Assembly (NCBI RefSeq): GCF_007991175.1
Contig: NZ_BJXV01000014.1
Span: 62,001 to 126,000 of the forward strand
DNA length: 64,000 bases
Source of the DNA: Halovibrio variabilis
Lineage (GTDB): Bacteria > Pseudomonadota > Gammaproteobacteria > Pseudomonadales > Halomonadaceae
Reading direction: 5' to 3'
The translations under genes were made by a program, and so were the position numbers. Positions 32,905-40,892 of the stretch are shown here, piece by piece; position 1 is the first letter of the stretch, and every line of letters starts with the position of its first letter. The notes under the pieces were generated by a model that had not been told where the DNA came from, searched no databases, and worked only from the letters and a program-made list of their open reading frames with translations.

Positions 32905-35900
32905 ATGAACGAAGCCAATCCCCATCTGCATAATCTGCATAGCGACGTGAGTGATCTGCGCTCACGCATTCGCACCAATTACGACGCCAATGAGGCAGAT
33001 GTACTGCACGGGCTTGTCGAGCGTATCAAGCTATCGGAGGATGACCGCCAGAAGGTCGCCGCCGAGGGTGCTAACTACGTGGCGCGTGTGCGTAAGGAAA
33101 GGTCGCCCTCAATGATGGAGGCGTTCCTGGCCGAGTACGGGCTCTCGACCACCGAGGGCGTCGGTCTGATGTGTCTGGCGGAAGCACTGCTGCGCGTACC
33201 CGATGCGGAAACCATCGACGACCTGATCCACGACAAGATCGAGCCGTCTGACTGGGGCGCCCACCTGGGCAAGTCGTCTTCGTCAATGGTCAATGCCTCG
33301 ACCTGGGCACTGCTGCTGACTGGCAAGGTGCTGGAAGAAGACCCCAAGGGCCCGACGCGGGCGCTACGCGGCCTGGTACGCCGCATGGGCGAGCCGGTGG
33401 TGCGCAGGGCGGTTGGCCAATCAATGAAAATTCTCGGCCGCCAGTTCGTACTCGGCCAAACCATTGACGAGGGTATGAAAAATGCCCGCGAACTCGAGAA
33501 ACAGGGCTACACCTACTCCTACGACATGCTGGGCGAAGCGGCGCGCACCGACGACGATGCTCTCCGCTATCATCAAGCGTATGCCGAGGCGATTACCGCG
33601 ATCGCCAAGCAGGCCAAGGGCGACGTACGCGGCAGCCCCGGCATCTCCGTGAAGCTCTCAGCGCTGCATCCGCGCTATGAATATACCCACCGTGACACGG
33701 TGATGGCCGAGCTATTGCCCCGCGCCAAAGAGCTGGTGCAGCAGGCAGCCAAGGCCAATATCGGTTTCAACATCGACGCCGAAGAGCAAGACCGGCTGGA
33801 TCTCTCCCTCGACGTGATCGAGGCATTGATGGCCGACCCAAGCCTGGACGGATGGGATGGCTTCGGGGTCGTCGTGCAGGCCTATGGGCGCCGAGCCGCG
33901 CCGATGATTGAGACACTCTACGAACTGGCCGAGCGGTTCGATCGCAAGATTATGGTACGTCTGGTCAAAGGCGCTTACTGGGATACCGAGATCAAACTTT
34001 CCCAGGAGATGGGGGTCAAGACCTTCCCGGTCTTCACCCGCAAGGTCAACACCGATGTCAGCTACATGGCCTGCGCCCAGATGCTGCTCGACCGGCGCGA
34101 CCGTATCTATCCGCAGTTCGCTACCCACAACGCCCACACCTGCGCCGCCGTGGTGGCCATGGCAGGCGACGACAAGGACAGCTACGAGTTCCAGCGCCTG
34201 CACGGCATGGGCGAATCGCTGCACCACATCGTCAAGGAGACGGAAGGCGCCCACTGCCGCATCTATGCCCCGGTCGGCGCGCACCGCGATCTGCTGGCCT
34301 ATCTGGTCCGCCGCCTGTTGGAAAACGGCGCCAATTCCTCGTTCGTCAATCAGGTGGTGGACAGCTCGATTCCGCCGAGCGAGGTATCAAAGGATCCCAT
34401 TGAAGGCTTTAAGCAGCTCGGCAACGACGTCTCAAGCCCGTTGATCCGTCAGCCCGGCGAGCTGTTCGAGCCTGAGCGCAAGAACTCCAAGGGCTATCGG
34501 ATTAACGAGCCAGCATCGATCCTCCCACTGCTTGAGGCACGGGAAGCGTTTGCCGATGCCACCTGGACCGCAGGCCCCATGCTGGTGGGCAACCCCGCAC
34601 CCCAGGGCCCGGCGCGCGATGCCGTCTCCCCCGCAGATGGTTCGCGAGTGGTCGGCAAGGTGCATGAGGCCACCCCTGAAGAGGTGACAACCGCCCTTGA
34701 CGCCGCCGAGCAAGGCTTCAAAGAGTGGTCGGCACGCCCAGCGGCCGAACGCGCCGCGGTACTGCGCCGCACTGCCGATCTCTACGAGGAGCATATCGCC
34801 GAGCTGACCGTGATCACCACCCGCGAAGCGGGCAAGATGATGTTCGACGGTATCGCCGAAGTGCGCGAAGCGGTGGATTTCCTGCGTTTTTATGCCAACG
34901 AAGGCGAGCGTCTGGACGCGGAAGAGCCCGGCAGCGCCCGCGGCATCTTCGTCTGCATCAGCCCGTGGAACTTCCCCCTGGCGATTACCACCGGGCAGAT
35001 CGCTGCTGCCCTAGTGGCCGGTAACGCGGTACTCGCCAAGCCCGCCGAGCAGACGCCCCTGATTGCCGCCCGCGCCGTCGAGCTGATGCGCGAAGCCGGC
35101 CTACCGGAAGCGGCGCTGCAGCTGCTGCCGGGCGACGGCCCGACGGTGGGCGGCCCGCTGACCAGCGATCCGCGTATCGCCGGTGTCTGCTTCACCGGCT
35201 CCACCCCGGTGGCGCAGATTATCCACAAGGCGCTGGCCGAGAACGCGGGCCCCGATGCGATACTAATCGCCGAGACCGGCGGGCTCAACTCCATGATTGT
35301 GGACTCCACGGCGCTGACCGAGCAGGCGGTGCGCGATATACTGATTTCCTCCTTCCAGTCGGCTGGCCAGCGCTGTTCCGCGCTGCGCATGCTGTATGTC
35401 CAGGAAGAAGCGCGGGACCGGTTGCTCAACATGCTCTACGGCGCCATGGACGCGCTCACCATTGGCGACCCCTGGAACACCGATACCGACGTGTCGCCGG
35501 TCATCGACGCCGACGCCCAGGCCGATATCAGCGACTATGTGGCAACACAGGAGAAAAACGGCAAGGTACTGAAGAAGCTGCCCGCGCCAGACACCGGCAC
35601 CTTTGTCACCCCGGCGGTGGTCGAAGTCAGCGGCATCGAGGACCTCGAGCGTGAGATCTTCGGCCCGGTGCTGCACGTCGCCACCTTCAAAGCGCGGGAT
35701 ATCGACAAGGTGGTCGACGATATCAATGGCAAAGGCTACGGGCTGACCTTCGGCTTGCATACCCGCATTGATGACCGCGTGCAGCAGATCGTCGAGCGCA
35801 TCCATGTCGGCAACGTCTACGTCAACCGCAACCAGATCGGCGCCATCGTTGGCTCCCAGCCGTTCGGTGGCGAGGGGCTCTCAGGCACAGGCCCCAAGGC

Positions 35901-36579
35901 CGGTGGCCCACTCTACGTCAACCGCTTCCGTCGCACCGCAGACGCCGAGCACGTTGAGGCGCCAGAAGGAAAAGCCGTTTCACTTGGCGATCTTCAATCG
36001 GCGCTTGATGGGCTGGATGCGCGTAACTGGGCGGTACGTCCCAATCGCATCGAGGTGCTGCGCAAGGCGCTCTCCGGCAAAGGCGGCGTGATCCGCAAGG
36101 CACTCAATGAGACGGCCGCGCTGGACATGACGTCGCAGACGCTGCCGGGGCCGACGGGCGAAAGCAACCGCCTGGCGATGTATCCGAAAGGAGTGGTGCT
36201 GTGCCTCGGGCCAACTCTGGATATCGCCATCGCGCAAGCAGCCCAGGCCCTCGGCGCGGGCTGTGCGGCCGTCGTGGTCACGACAGGTGCCGAGCAGGCG
36301 GTGAAGCCACTGATTGACGCCGGCGCGCCAGTGGTCGGGCTTGATGGCAGCGTTTCAGCAGAGACACTGAGCGAGGTCAAAGGCATTGCAGCGGTCGCCG
36401 CTGCTGGCGCCAGCGACTGGACCCGCGAACTGCGCATTGCGCTGGCCAAGCGCGACGGCGCCATCATCTCGCTCGAGACCCAGACTATCTCGCCGGATCG
36501 CTACGTGGTGGAACGTCACCTATGTATCGACACCACCGCAGCGGGCGGCAACGCCAGCCTGTTGGCAACGGCCGAATAG
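32905..36579 (+). CDS. putA: Bifunctional proline dehydrogenase / P5C dehydrogenase without DNA-binding domain
   Basis: 1224 residues. Proline dehydrogenase (FAD, about 185-485) oxidises proline to pyrroline-5-carboxylate, using motifs such as VRLVKGAYWDTEI and YPQFATHNAHT. The aldehyde dehydrogenase domain (about 575-1020) makes glutamate, with Glu790 (AETGGLNS) and Cys824 (SAGQRCSALRM). A C-terminal domain of about 190 residues follows, as in long PutA forms. The ribbon-helix-helix repressor domain found at the start of E. coli PutA (1320 residues) is absent, so this protein does not repress its own genes. Its base composition is more GC-rich than its neighbours'. Confidence 0.95.
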   Translation: MNEANPHLHNLHSDVSDLRSRIRTNYDANEADVLHGLVERIKLSEDDRQKVAAEGANYVARVRKERSPSMMEAFLAEYGLSTTEGVGLMCLAEALLRVPDAETIDDLIHDKIEPSDWGAHLGKSSSSMVNASTWALLLTGKVLEEDPKGPTRALRGLVRRMGEPVVRRAVGQSMKILGRQFVLGQTIDEGMKNARELEKQGYTYSYDMLGEAARTDDDALRYHQAYAEAITAIAKQAKGDVRGSPGISVKLSALHPRYEYTHRDTVMAELLPRAKELVQQAAKANIGFNIDAEEQDRLDLSLDVIEALMADPSLDGWDGFGVVVQAYGRRAAPMIETLYELAERFDRKIMVRLVKGAYWDTEIKLSQEMGVKTFPVFTRKVNTDVSYMACAQMLLDRRDRIYPQFATHNAHTCAAVVAMAGDDKDSYEFQRLHGMGESLHHIVKETEGAHCRIYAPVGAHRDLLAYLVRRLLENGANSSFVNQVVDSSIPPSEVSKDPIEGFKQLGNDVSSPLIRQPGELFEPERKNSKGYRINEPASILPLLEAREAFADATWTAGPMLVGNPAPQGPARDAVSPADGSRVVGKVHEATPEEVTTALDAAEQGFKEWSARPAAERAAVLRRTADLYEEHIAELTVITTREAGKMMFDGIAEVREAVDFLRFYANEGERLDAEEPGSARGIFVCISPWNFPLAITTGQIAAALVAGNAVLAKPAEQTPLIAARAVELMREAGLPEAALQLLPGDGPTVGGPLTSDPRIAGVCFTGSTPVAQIIHKALAENAGPDAILIAETGGLNSMIVDSTALTEQAVRDILISSFQSAGQRCSALRMLYVQEEARDRLLNMLYGAMDALTIGDPWNTDTDVSPVIDADAQADISDYVATQEKNGKVLKKLPAPDTGTFVTPAVVEVSGIEDLEREIFGPVLHVATFKARDIDKVVDDINGKGYGLTFGLHTRIDDRVQQIVERIHVGNVYVNRNQIGAIVGSQPFGGEGLSGTGPKAGGPLYVNRFRRTADAEHVEAPEGKAVSLGDLQSALDGLDARNWAVRPNRIEVLRKALSGKGGVIRKALNETAALDMTSQTLPGPTGESNRLAMYPKGVVLCLGPTLDIAIAQAAQALGAGCAAVVVTTGAEQAVKPLIDAGAPVVGLDGSVSAETLSEVKGIAAVAAAGASDWTRELRIALAKRDGAIISLETQTISPDRYVVERHLCIDTTAAGGNASLLATAE

Positions 36580-36701
36580 GTTGTTGCCTTAGTGGTTGGT
36601 GCTTAGGAACAGGTGCTTAGGAGGCGAGCGGCTCATTGAAGTCGCTTGCCCTCCTCCCGCACTCAGCAAATGCTGATCACTGTCTCAGCGATCCATCATT
36701 A

Positions 36702-36726
36702 GCCACTACTCGTTAGTGGCTTTTTT
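36702..36726 (+). terminator. Rho-independent terminator after putA
   Basis: GCCACTA-ctcgt-TAGTGGC is a perfect 7-bp stem followed directly by six T residues, 122 bp after the putA stop. The accessory cassette region begins about 45 bp further on. Confidence 0.9.
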
Positions 36727-36783
36727 GTATCTGGCAGCCGGGATTTACGGAGGATTACCCTGCAATTTGTTAAATGCTCACTT

Positions 36784-36805
36784 GAATGCGCATTCCAGTG
36801 CGCAT
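36784..36805 (+). promoter_or_regulatory. ccdAB operator-promoter region
   Basis: GAATGCGCATTC (36784-36795) is a perfect 12-bp palindrome, and TGCGCAT recurs 12 bp later (36799-36805). The elements lie 40-60 bp before the ccdA start and overlap plausible -35/-10 sequences (TTGAAT, CATAAT, although only 15 bp apart). CcdA-type antitoxins repress their own promoter, so this is a candidate site. Confidence 0.45.
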
Positions 36806-36845
36806 AATCTGTAATAATGTTGGTCACAACTCTGTGGAGGGAAAA

Positions 36846-37091
36846 ATGCCAGAACTTTACGATACAGCCGCACCCAGAAAGGCAGCGAACCTGTCGGTGA
36901 ACAGTGACCTCCTAAACAAGACCCGCGCTCTGAACATTAACCTTTCAGCCACCCTTGAGCGGGCGCTGAAGGAAGAGCTTGCGAAACGAGAGGCCGCTCA
37001 ATGGGTCGAAGAAAACCGTAGTGCGATCAAGAATTATAACGAATTCGTTGAGCAACATGGGTGCTTTGGCGACGAATTTCGGGAGTTTTGA
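36846..37091 (+). CDS. ccdA: CcdA-like antitoxin
   Basis: 81 residues. The N-terminal ribbon-helix-helix (RKAANLSVNSDLLNKTRALNINLSATLERALKEEL) binds DNA. The C-terminal segment (AAQWVEENRSAIKNYNEFVEQHGCFGDEFREF) is the disordered toxin-wrapping part typical of CcdA. ATG 36846 has a GGAGGG site and the TGA overlaps the ccdB ATG by one base (TGATG). It sits inside the integron-type cassette array, transcribed opposite to the neighbouring cassettes from its own promoter. Confidence 0.9.
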   Translation: MPELYDTAAPRKAANLSVNSDLLNKTRALNINLSATLERALKEELAKREAAQWVEENRSAIKNYNEFVEQHGCFGDEFREF

Positions 37092-37408
37092 TGGCACAAT
37101 TCGACGTTTACCCTAACCCAAGTAAAACCAGCAAAGCGCACTACCCTTACCTGATAGATATTCAAAGCGCCCTTCTGACCGACTTGGCAACTCGTATCGT
37201 TATCCCTTTGGGGAGGAGCGCTGCTTTTGGCGAACAGGCCATGCGGGGCCTCACGCCAGAGGTAACGTTCAACGATCAGACGTTGCTCTTGCTCACTCCG
37301 CAAATTTCCTCGGTGCCAAAAAAGCACCTAAAGAATCCCGTCGGCTCCCTCTCGCACTTCAGAGATCACATTATTGCCGCACTGGATCTCGCGGTCACTG
37401 GCATTTAA
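37091..37408 (+). CDS. ccdB: CcdB-like gyrase-poisoning toxin (chromosomal type)
   Basis: 105 residues of the CcdB family (YPYLIDIQSALLTDLATRIVIPLGR, LTPQISSVPKKHL). F-plasmid CcdB ends in Trp-Gly-Ile, where the tryptophan stacks in gyrase; here the end is Thr-Gly-Ile and the protein has no Trp at all. It resembles the Vibrio chromosomal type, which ends similarly. The stop codon falls inside the ATTTAAC box of the adjacent attC-like site, as if the gene were trimmed to fit the recombination site. Confidence 0.9.
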   Translation: MAQFDVYPNPSKTSKAHYPYLIDIQSALLTDLATRIVIPLGRSAAFGEQAMRGLTPEVTFNDQTLLLLTPQISSVPKKHLKNPVGSLSHFRDHIIAALDLAVTGI

Positions 37409-37460
37409 CGCTTCGAAACAGCGGCGAGTTTACGAGTCCGACTGCTTTTGATCGTTATGT
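37403..37460 (-). repeat. attC-like recombination site 3
   Basis: 58 bp. On the minus strand it starts with ACATAAC (37460-37454) and ends with GTTAAAT (37409-37403). The inner part pairs AAAGCAG-t-CGG with CCG-CTGTTT, with an unpaired base. It overlaps the last codons of both ccdB and the DUF6680-like gene. ACATAAC departs from the RYYYAAC consensus at one base. Confidence 0.65.
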
Positions 37461-38041
37461 GACTCTGCTTCCGGCACAGGGTCAATAGGTTGGTAGGGTG
37501 GTAGGTATGTAACCGCCATTGGAAAGGATCTTCGCCCTTCCAAGATACCAACGATCCCTTCTCTTATCTTGGTTTGATCTCTTTCAATTTTTCCGTGCGC
37601 TATCGGGCTATAACAATCCCGCTTCAGCTGGACTTCATCAAAGTCATAACCTAAGGACTGAGACATGGCATACAGTAAAGACGTAAATAGCTCAGCCCCT
37701 TTCTCTATCCATGCGTCTAGACGTTCATCAGGTACGCTGTTATTCAGATGATCGTTATAGATTTTCCATGCGTTCGTGACTTTCCTGTCAGCTTCCGATT
37801 GCCAGCGTTTACCGAAGTATTTCTTCCCGTAGAATTCCAGGTCTATCATGTTTAGAGCTGAAACGTGTGGCCCTGAAAGCCTAGTAGCCCGTGTCTCCAT
37901 CAGGGTATGGAAGATTTGAAGTTTTCTTTGCTTTCGGTCTCGTATGCTCTCGACCATTTTTTGCGCTTGGACAGCCAGAATTGGCCCAGCGATGATCGCG
38001 CAAACGGTAATCCAATCTTTGATTTCCATGTTCAAATCCAT
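37430..38041 (-). CDS. DUF6680-like membrane-anchored protein
   Basis: 203 residues. The N-terminus MEIKDWITVCAIIAGPILAVQAQKMVESIRDRKQRKLQIFHTLMETRA resembles proteins annotated DUF6680, with a single hydrophobic helix at about 10-28, then a soluble helical domain (LNMIDLEFYGKKYFGKRWQSEADRKVTNAWKIYNDHL). Function is unknown. ATG 38041 is preceded by GAGG; a second start (38029) is possible. Its 3' end runs into attC 3 and its start lies 16 bp from attC 2, so it is one cassette. The cargo-type setting suggests a stress or defence role, which is inference. Confidence 0.7.
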   Translation of the reverse strand: MDLNMEIKDWITVCAIIAGPILAVQAQKMVESIRDRKQRKLQIFHTLMETRATRLSGPHVSALNMIDLEFYGKKYFGKRWQSEADRKVTNAWKIYNDHLNNSVPDERLDAWIEKGAELFTSLLYAMSQSLGYDFDEVQLKRDCYSPIAHGKIERDQTKIREGIVGILEGRRSFPMAVTYLPPYQPIDPVPEAESHNDQKQSDS

Positions 38042-38056
38042 ACTGACCTCTTGGGC

Positions 38057-38126
38057 ACATAACGTTCAAGGTCAGGGGCGCTGCGCGGCCTCACTGCGCA
38101 GCGTCCCCTGCACCGCCAGGTTGGGC
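38057..38126 (-). repeat. attC-like recombination site 2
   Basis: 70 bp. On the minus strand the R'' box GCCCAAC (38126-38120) opens it and the GTTATGT box (38063-38057) closes it. The inner palindrome pairs CAGGGG-a-CGCTGCGC with GCGCAGCG-CCCCTG, with one extrahelical A as in functional attC sites, and TTGAAC precedes the closing box. The last 12 codons of the HNH gene lie within it. Confidence 0.82.
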
Positions 38127-39275
38127 ATCATCTGCATCATCGTCCAAAAAATCATCATCAATGTATTCGGCGTACTGCCGTTCGTAGGCAATTGCTGGCG
38201 TCTTATGCACCCATTTGTTGGGTTGAGCAATTAGAAGGGGACTTGCCCGAACTAGAGTGACCTTATCAGCTTGCAGTTCAACAGTACGTACAAGGCAATA
38301 GATGATGTAGCGATTCTTGCCACCAATTCGGGTGATGGCTGACATAGACATCATGAAGATGGGATCTAGTATCCATTCAATACGAAGATGCTTTCGTGAA
38401 TAGTGAAGAAGGATGGTCGGAGTGCTCGCAGTGATAGGCAGGTCCGGCCCTTTAGCACAGACACCGCCGATGAAGAACGCGTAATGCCCTTCGCTCGCCT
38501 TCAGGGCGGAATGCCCTGCGTTAGCCGTTTCATCTAGATCGATGAAGTTAGTCACCGTGGCAATCTGCTGCGTCAGTTGTTTGTAGTGCTCTGTCTCTTG
38601 GTGCGTGATGTAGTCGAATAGGTAGCGCCCTCCCGACAAGTGTGTCTGAACATACTTCTGGTCAAAGGAGCCACCAGCGCCCAAAATGCCTGCGCTGCGA
38701 AGGCTGGCTGTAAGCGTTGTTTGAGGTATCTTCTTGAAGAGACGAACACACAACTCTTCGATGCGTTTCACATTGACGTAGTCAATTGCATCGTCATTCA
38801 CGTCGATTAATTGCGCTGCTCTTTGCGCATTCGCCACCTCGACCTGTTTTTCCCACTTCGTTTTTGTTGTGCGCAGCTGAGATTCGGTGAGCCTTAGAGT
38901 CAGCCCGCCTTGGTGTGCGAGGTCGTGATCGACGGGGCAAAGGACAATAAGATTGTTGTAGGTGTTGTCCTGAGTCTTTTCGTATTCGACTATGTGGTGA
39001 ATGATGTAAGAAGGCCCCTTTTGACCTTTGCACACACTGCACACGAAGTTACTGCTTTCCAGCAGTAACTGAACAATTTGCTCGTCGATTGGTTCCCGCC
39101 GTACACAGTGGCTCAAGGTCTTCGCTTCAGCCTCGGAAAGACCGAACTTTGAAACCATATCCTTCTGGCTAAGTGACCTCGCCTTGGTCACAGTGAGCCC
39201 AGCTGAATTAGCTTTTTCGGCAAGATCGCTAGCAACACCGTATTGAAGCAGAGTACCTAGAGTGCGTGCATTCAT
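38091..39275 (-). CDS. HNH endonuclease domain protein
   Basis: 394 residues. The N-terminal 70 form a helical region. The HNH nuclease module is about residues 79-121: Cys79/Cys82 (CSVC), His93-His94, Asn108, Cys113, His117, His121 (VLCPVDHDLAH), matching a zinc-stabilised HNH fold. Residues 150-380 are an unrecognised domain (SAGILGAGGSFDQKY..., RIEWILDPIFMMSMSAITRIGG). The C-terminus is Asp/Gly-rich and encoded within attC 2. It is likely a DNA nuclease of unknown target. Being an integron-type cassette next to a toxin-antitoxin pair, it may belong to the restriction or phage-defence class, but that is inference. Confidence 0.78.
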   Translation of the reverse strand: MNARTLGTLLQYGVASDLAEKANSAGLTVTKARSLSQKDMVSKFGLSEAEAKTLSHCVRREPIDEQIVQLLLESSNFVCSVCKGQKGPSYIIHHIVEYEKTQDNTYNNLIVLCPVDHDLAHQGGLTLRLTESQLRTTKTKWEKQVEVANAQRAAQLIDVNDDAIDYVNVKRIEELCVRLFKKIPQTTLTASLRSAGILGAGGSFDQKYVQTHLSGGRYLFDYITHQETEHYKQLTQQIATVTNFIDLDETANAGHSALKASEGHYAFFIGGVCAKGPDLPITASTPTILLHYSRKHLRIEWILDPIFMMSMSAITRIGGKNRYIIYCLVRTVELQADKVTLVRASPLLIAQPNKWVHKTPAIAYERQYAEYIDDDFLDDDADDAQPGGAGDAAQ

Positions 39276-39307
39276 GGGGTCAGTCGCCTCGGAGCGAGTG
39301 TGTTGAT

Positions 39308-39367
39308 GCCCAACGCTAACCGTCAGCCGCGCGAGGTACGAGCGTCGGCTGCACAGGATGGTTAAAT
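39308..39367 (-). repeat. attC-like recombination site 1
   Basis: 60 bp. On the minus strand it opens with ATTTAAC (39367-39361) and closes with GTTGGGC (39314-39308), both matching the RYYYAAC/GTTRRRY consensus exactly. The central stem pairs CAGCCG-a-CGC with GCG-CGGCTG, leaving one unpaired A. It begins 2 bp after the lipoprotein stop and ends 32 bp before the HNH start. Confidence 0.85.
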
Positions 39368-39369
39368 TC

Positions 39370-39687
39370 TCAACACTGCTCCAGCGCTAAATCAATCATG
39401 GAACCTATATTGACTCTCACCCCTGGAATCTCAGGGTTTTCTCGCCAAATTGGATCTATAGGCGCATAGCCACTACTACGGGCAAAACCATTCAGTTGAT
39501 AGGACGTCCCGCCTGTCTTGAAGATCGCCGCCTGGCCATCAACACAATCCACAACTCCACTTTCTACAGTAAACGGCCAAGATTCCCCAAACTCGCCTTT
39601 TGAGACCTCTAAGCCTGAGCTGCTAGATTGCCCACAACCTGACAATGCAAACAAAATTACGACAATTAACGTGGTACGGATGTTCAT
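39370..39687 (-). CDS. DUF2511-like lipoprotein
   Basis: 105 residues from ATG 39687, which has a GGAG site. Residues 1-16 are a lipoprotein signal with lipobox LSGC (modification at Cys16), and a short Ser-rich linker (QSSSSG) follows. The body (GESWPFTVESGVVDCVDGQAAIFKTGGTSYQLNGFA) resembles DUF2511/YebY-type proteins with two Cys that may form a disulphide. It is probably a periplasmic lipoprotein of unknown role, and forms the outermost identified cassette of the array. Confidence 0.75.
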   Translation of the reverse strand: MNIRTTLIVVILFALSGCGQSSSSGLEVSKGEFGESWPFTVESGVVDCVDGQAAIFKTGGTSYQLNGFARSSGYAPIDPIWRENPEIPGVRVNIGSMIDLALEQC

Positions 39688-40231
39688 TCGTTTCTCCATG
39701 AATTTAACAGTTTATTTATAAGCATGCGTATTTTTCTAGAAAGTCTAACACCATAAAAACCTTCAAGGTATTGATAAGAATGGAAAATCACCAATCCCCA
39801 ATGCAAACCACGCTAGAAAAAAGCGCATGCTCATAATCACTTATGACCATCTTTTCGCATTGCCTATAAGCACGGCATATTTTTTACAACCAGCTGTTTT
39901 AATTCGTTTTTATAAAAAAATCCGGAAAATTTGAGCATGCCGCTTGCTGAGCGTACCAGAAAAACACGCATTACGGACTCAAAATACTGCTTATAGCTGT
40001 GCATATACCCATGCTAATTGGGTACCCAAATGGCCAGCAGCCCGCTCCTGAGTTAGGCTTCCCCGCCCCCCTCCCTCCTAATAACGTTTGTCTAATAACC
40101 CTTGCCCTGGATCAATAATCCACTCCCTGGGTCTCGTTACACTTGTTTCATCGTTAAGCGGCTATCGAATGGCCGCCCAGCTTTGCAACTAGTCATTTGA
40201 AACTGTCTGTTTTAACACCTGGAGTGAACCC
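39688..40231. other. 544-bp AT-rich intergenic region
   Basis: No gene is seen. The region is clearly more AT-rich than the flanks, holds several GCATGC-containing palindromes (39722, about 39828, about 39936) and a candidate cassette box GTCTAAC at 39743-39749. The ompW promoter presumably lies in its last 150 bp. It may be decayed cassette DNA. Confidence 0.5.
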
Positions 40232-40855
40232 ATGCGTAAAGCCGCCCTTTCCACCTTACTCGTTTCCAGCATTGCCGCTGCGGCATTGATGACCAGCAGC
40301 CAGGCATTTGCTTATGGCGCGGGTGACTTTTTTACCCGCGTGGGTATTGCGAAAGTGGACCCGAAAAGCAATAACGGTGAGATCTTAGGCGCCGATGTTA
40401 ATGTCGATGCGGAATCGAATTTTGCCTTCACTCTGGGCTATCGCTTCCACGATAAGATGGGCGTCGAGCTGTTGGCCGCGCTACCCTTCAAACACGACCT
40501 GCAGGTGGAAGGCGTGACCGATGGCTCTACCAAGCATCTGCCGCCTACCCTCACGCTACAGTACTACCCGCTAGGGGGTACCGAGGCCCGTGTTCAGCCT
40601 TATGTCGGCGCCGGTATTAACTACACCCGCTTCTCTGACGAAAAAACCGATATCGGCGCGTCATTGGAACTTGACGACTCCTGGGGCGCTGCGGGTCAGG
40701 TAGGTGTGGACCTGCTGATTGATGAACATTGGGCGTTCAATGCGGCGGCCTGGTATATCGATATCGATGCCGACGCCAAAGTAGGCGGCGCAGACGCTGG
40801 CAGCGTTGAGATCGACCCTGTCGTGGTCATGGCAGGCCTCAGTTACCGCTTCTAG
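40232..40855 (+). CDS. ompW: OmpW-family outer membrane protein
   Basis: 207 residues with a clear signal peptide (residues 1-27, cleavage after SSQAFA). It is an eight-stranded beta-barrel protein of the OmpW/AlkL type, ending in Phe as outer membrane proteins do (AGLSYRF). Conserved segments are LGYRFHDKMGVELLAALPFKHD and PTLTLQYYPLGG...VQPYVGAGINYT. OmpW proteins pass small hydrophobic molecules. ATG 40232 has a GGAG site at ideal spacing. A bidirectional hairpin follows the gene. Confidence 0.93.
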   Translation: MRKAALSTLLVSSIAAAALMTSSQAFAYGAGDFFTRVGIAKVDPKSNNGEILGADVNVDAESNFAFTLGYRFHDKMGVELLAALPFKHDLQVEGVTDGSTKHLPPTLTLQYYPLGGTEARVQPYVGAGINYTRFSDEKTDIGASLELDDSWGAAGQVGVDLLIDEHWAFNAAAWYIDIDADAKVGGADAGSVEIDPVVVMAGLSYRF

Positions 40856-40892
40856 GCCGCCTGTAAAACCACCGTTTTAGCTGTTATCCCCA

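Larger units (their letters stand above)
36769..39749 (-). mobile_element. Integron-type gene cassette array without integrase (CALIN-like)
   Basis: Three attC-like sites (37403-37460, 38057-38126, 39308-39367) share one orientation, read on the minus strand. Each begins with an RYYYAAC-type and ends with a GTTRRRY-type box around an imperfect GC-rich palindrome. The outer boxes partly depart from consensus. Between them lie a DUF6680-like gene and an HNH nuclease gene on the minus strand, with a DUF2511-like lipoprotein cassette upstream and ccdAB, inverted, downstream. Boundaries are approximate: a lone R box GTTAAAT at 36769-36775 and GTCTAAC at 39743-39749. No integrase or attI is in the window. 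Lower GC and loose packing set the block apart from its neighbours. Confidence 0.75.

Noticed and set aside
33075-36467. Long minus-strand frames inside putA (up to 190 residues)
   Set aside because: They mirror GC-rich codon third positions of putA and have no ribosome sites or homology.
36769-36845. A fourth attC site upstream of ccdA
   Set aside because: Only one core-like box (GTTAAAT) is present and there is no matching partner box or palindrome before the putA terminator. At best a truncated site.
39700-39900. An integron attI site or integrase relic beside the last cassette
   Set aside because: No tyrosine recombinase motifs are found in any frame and the GTCTAAC box has no paired palindrome.
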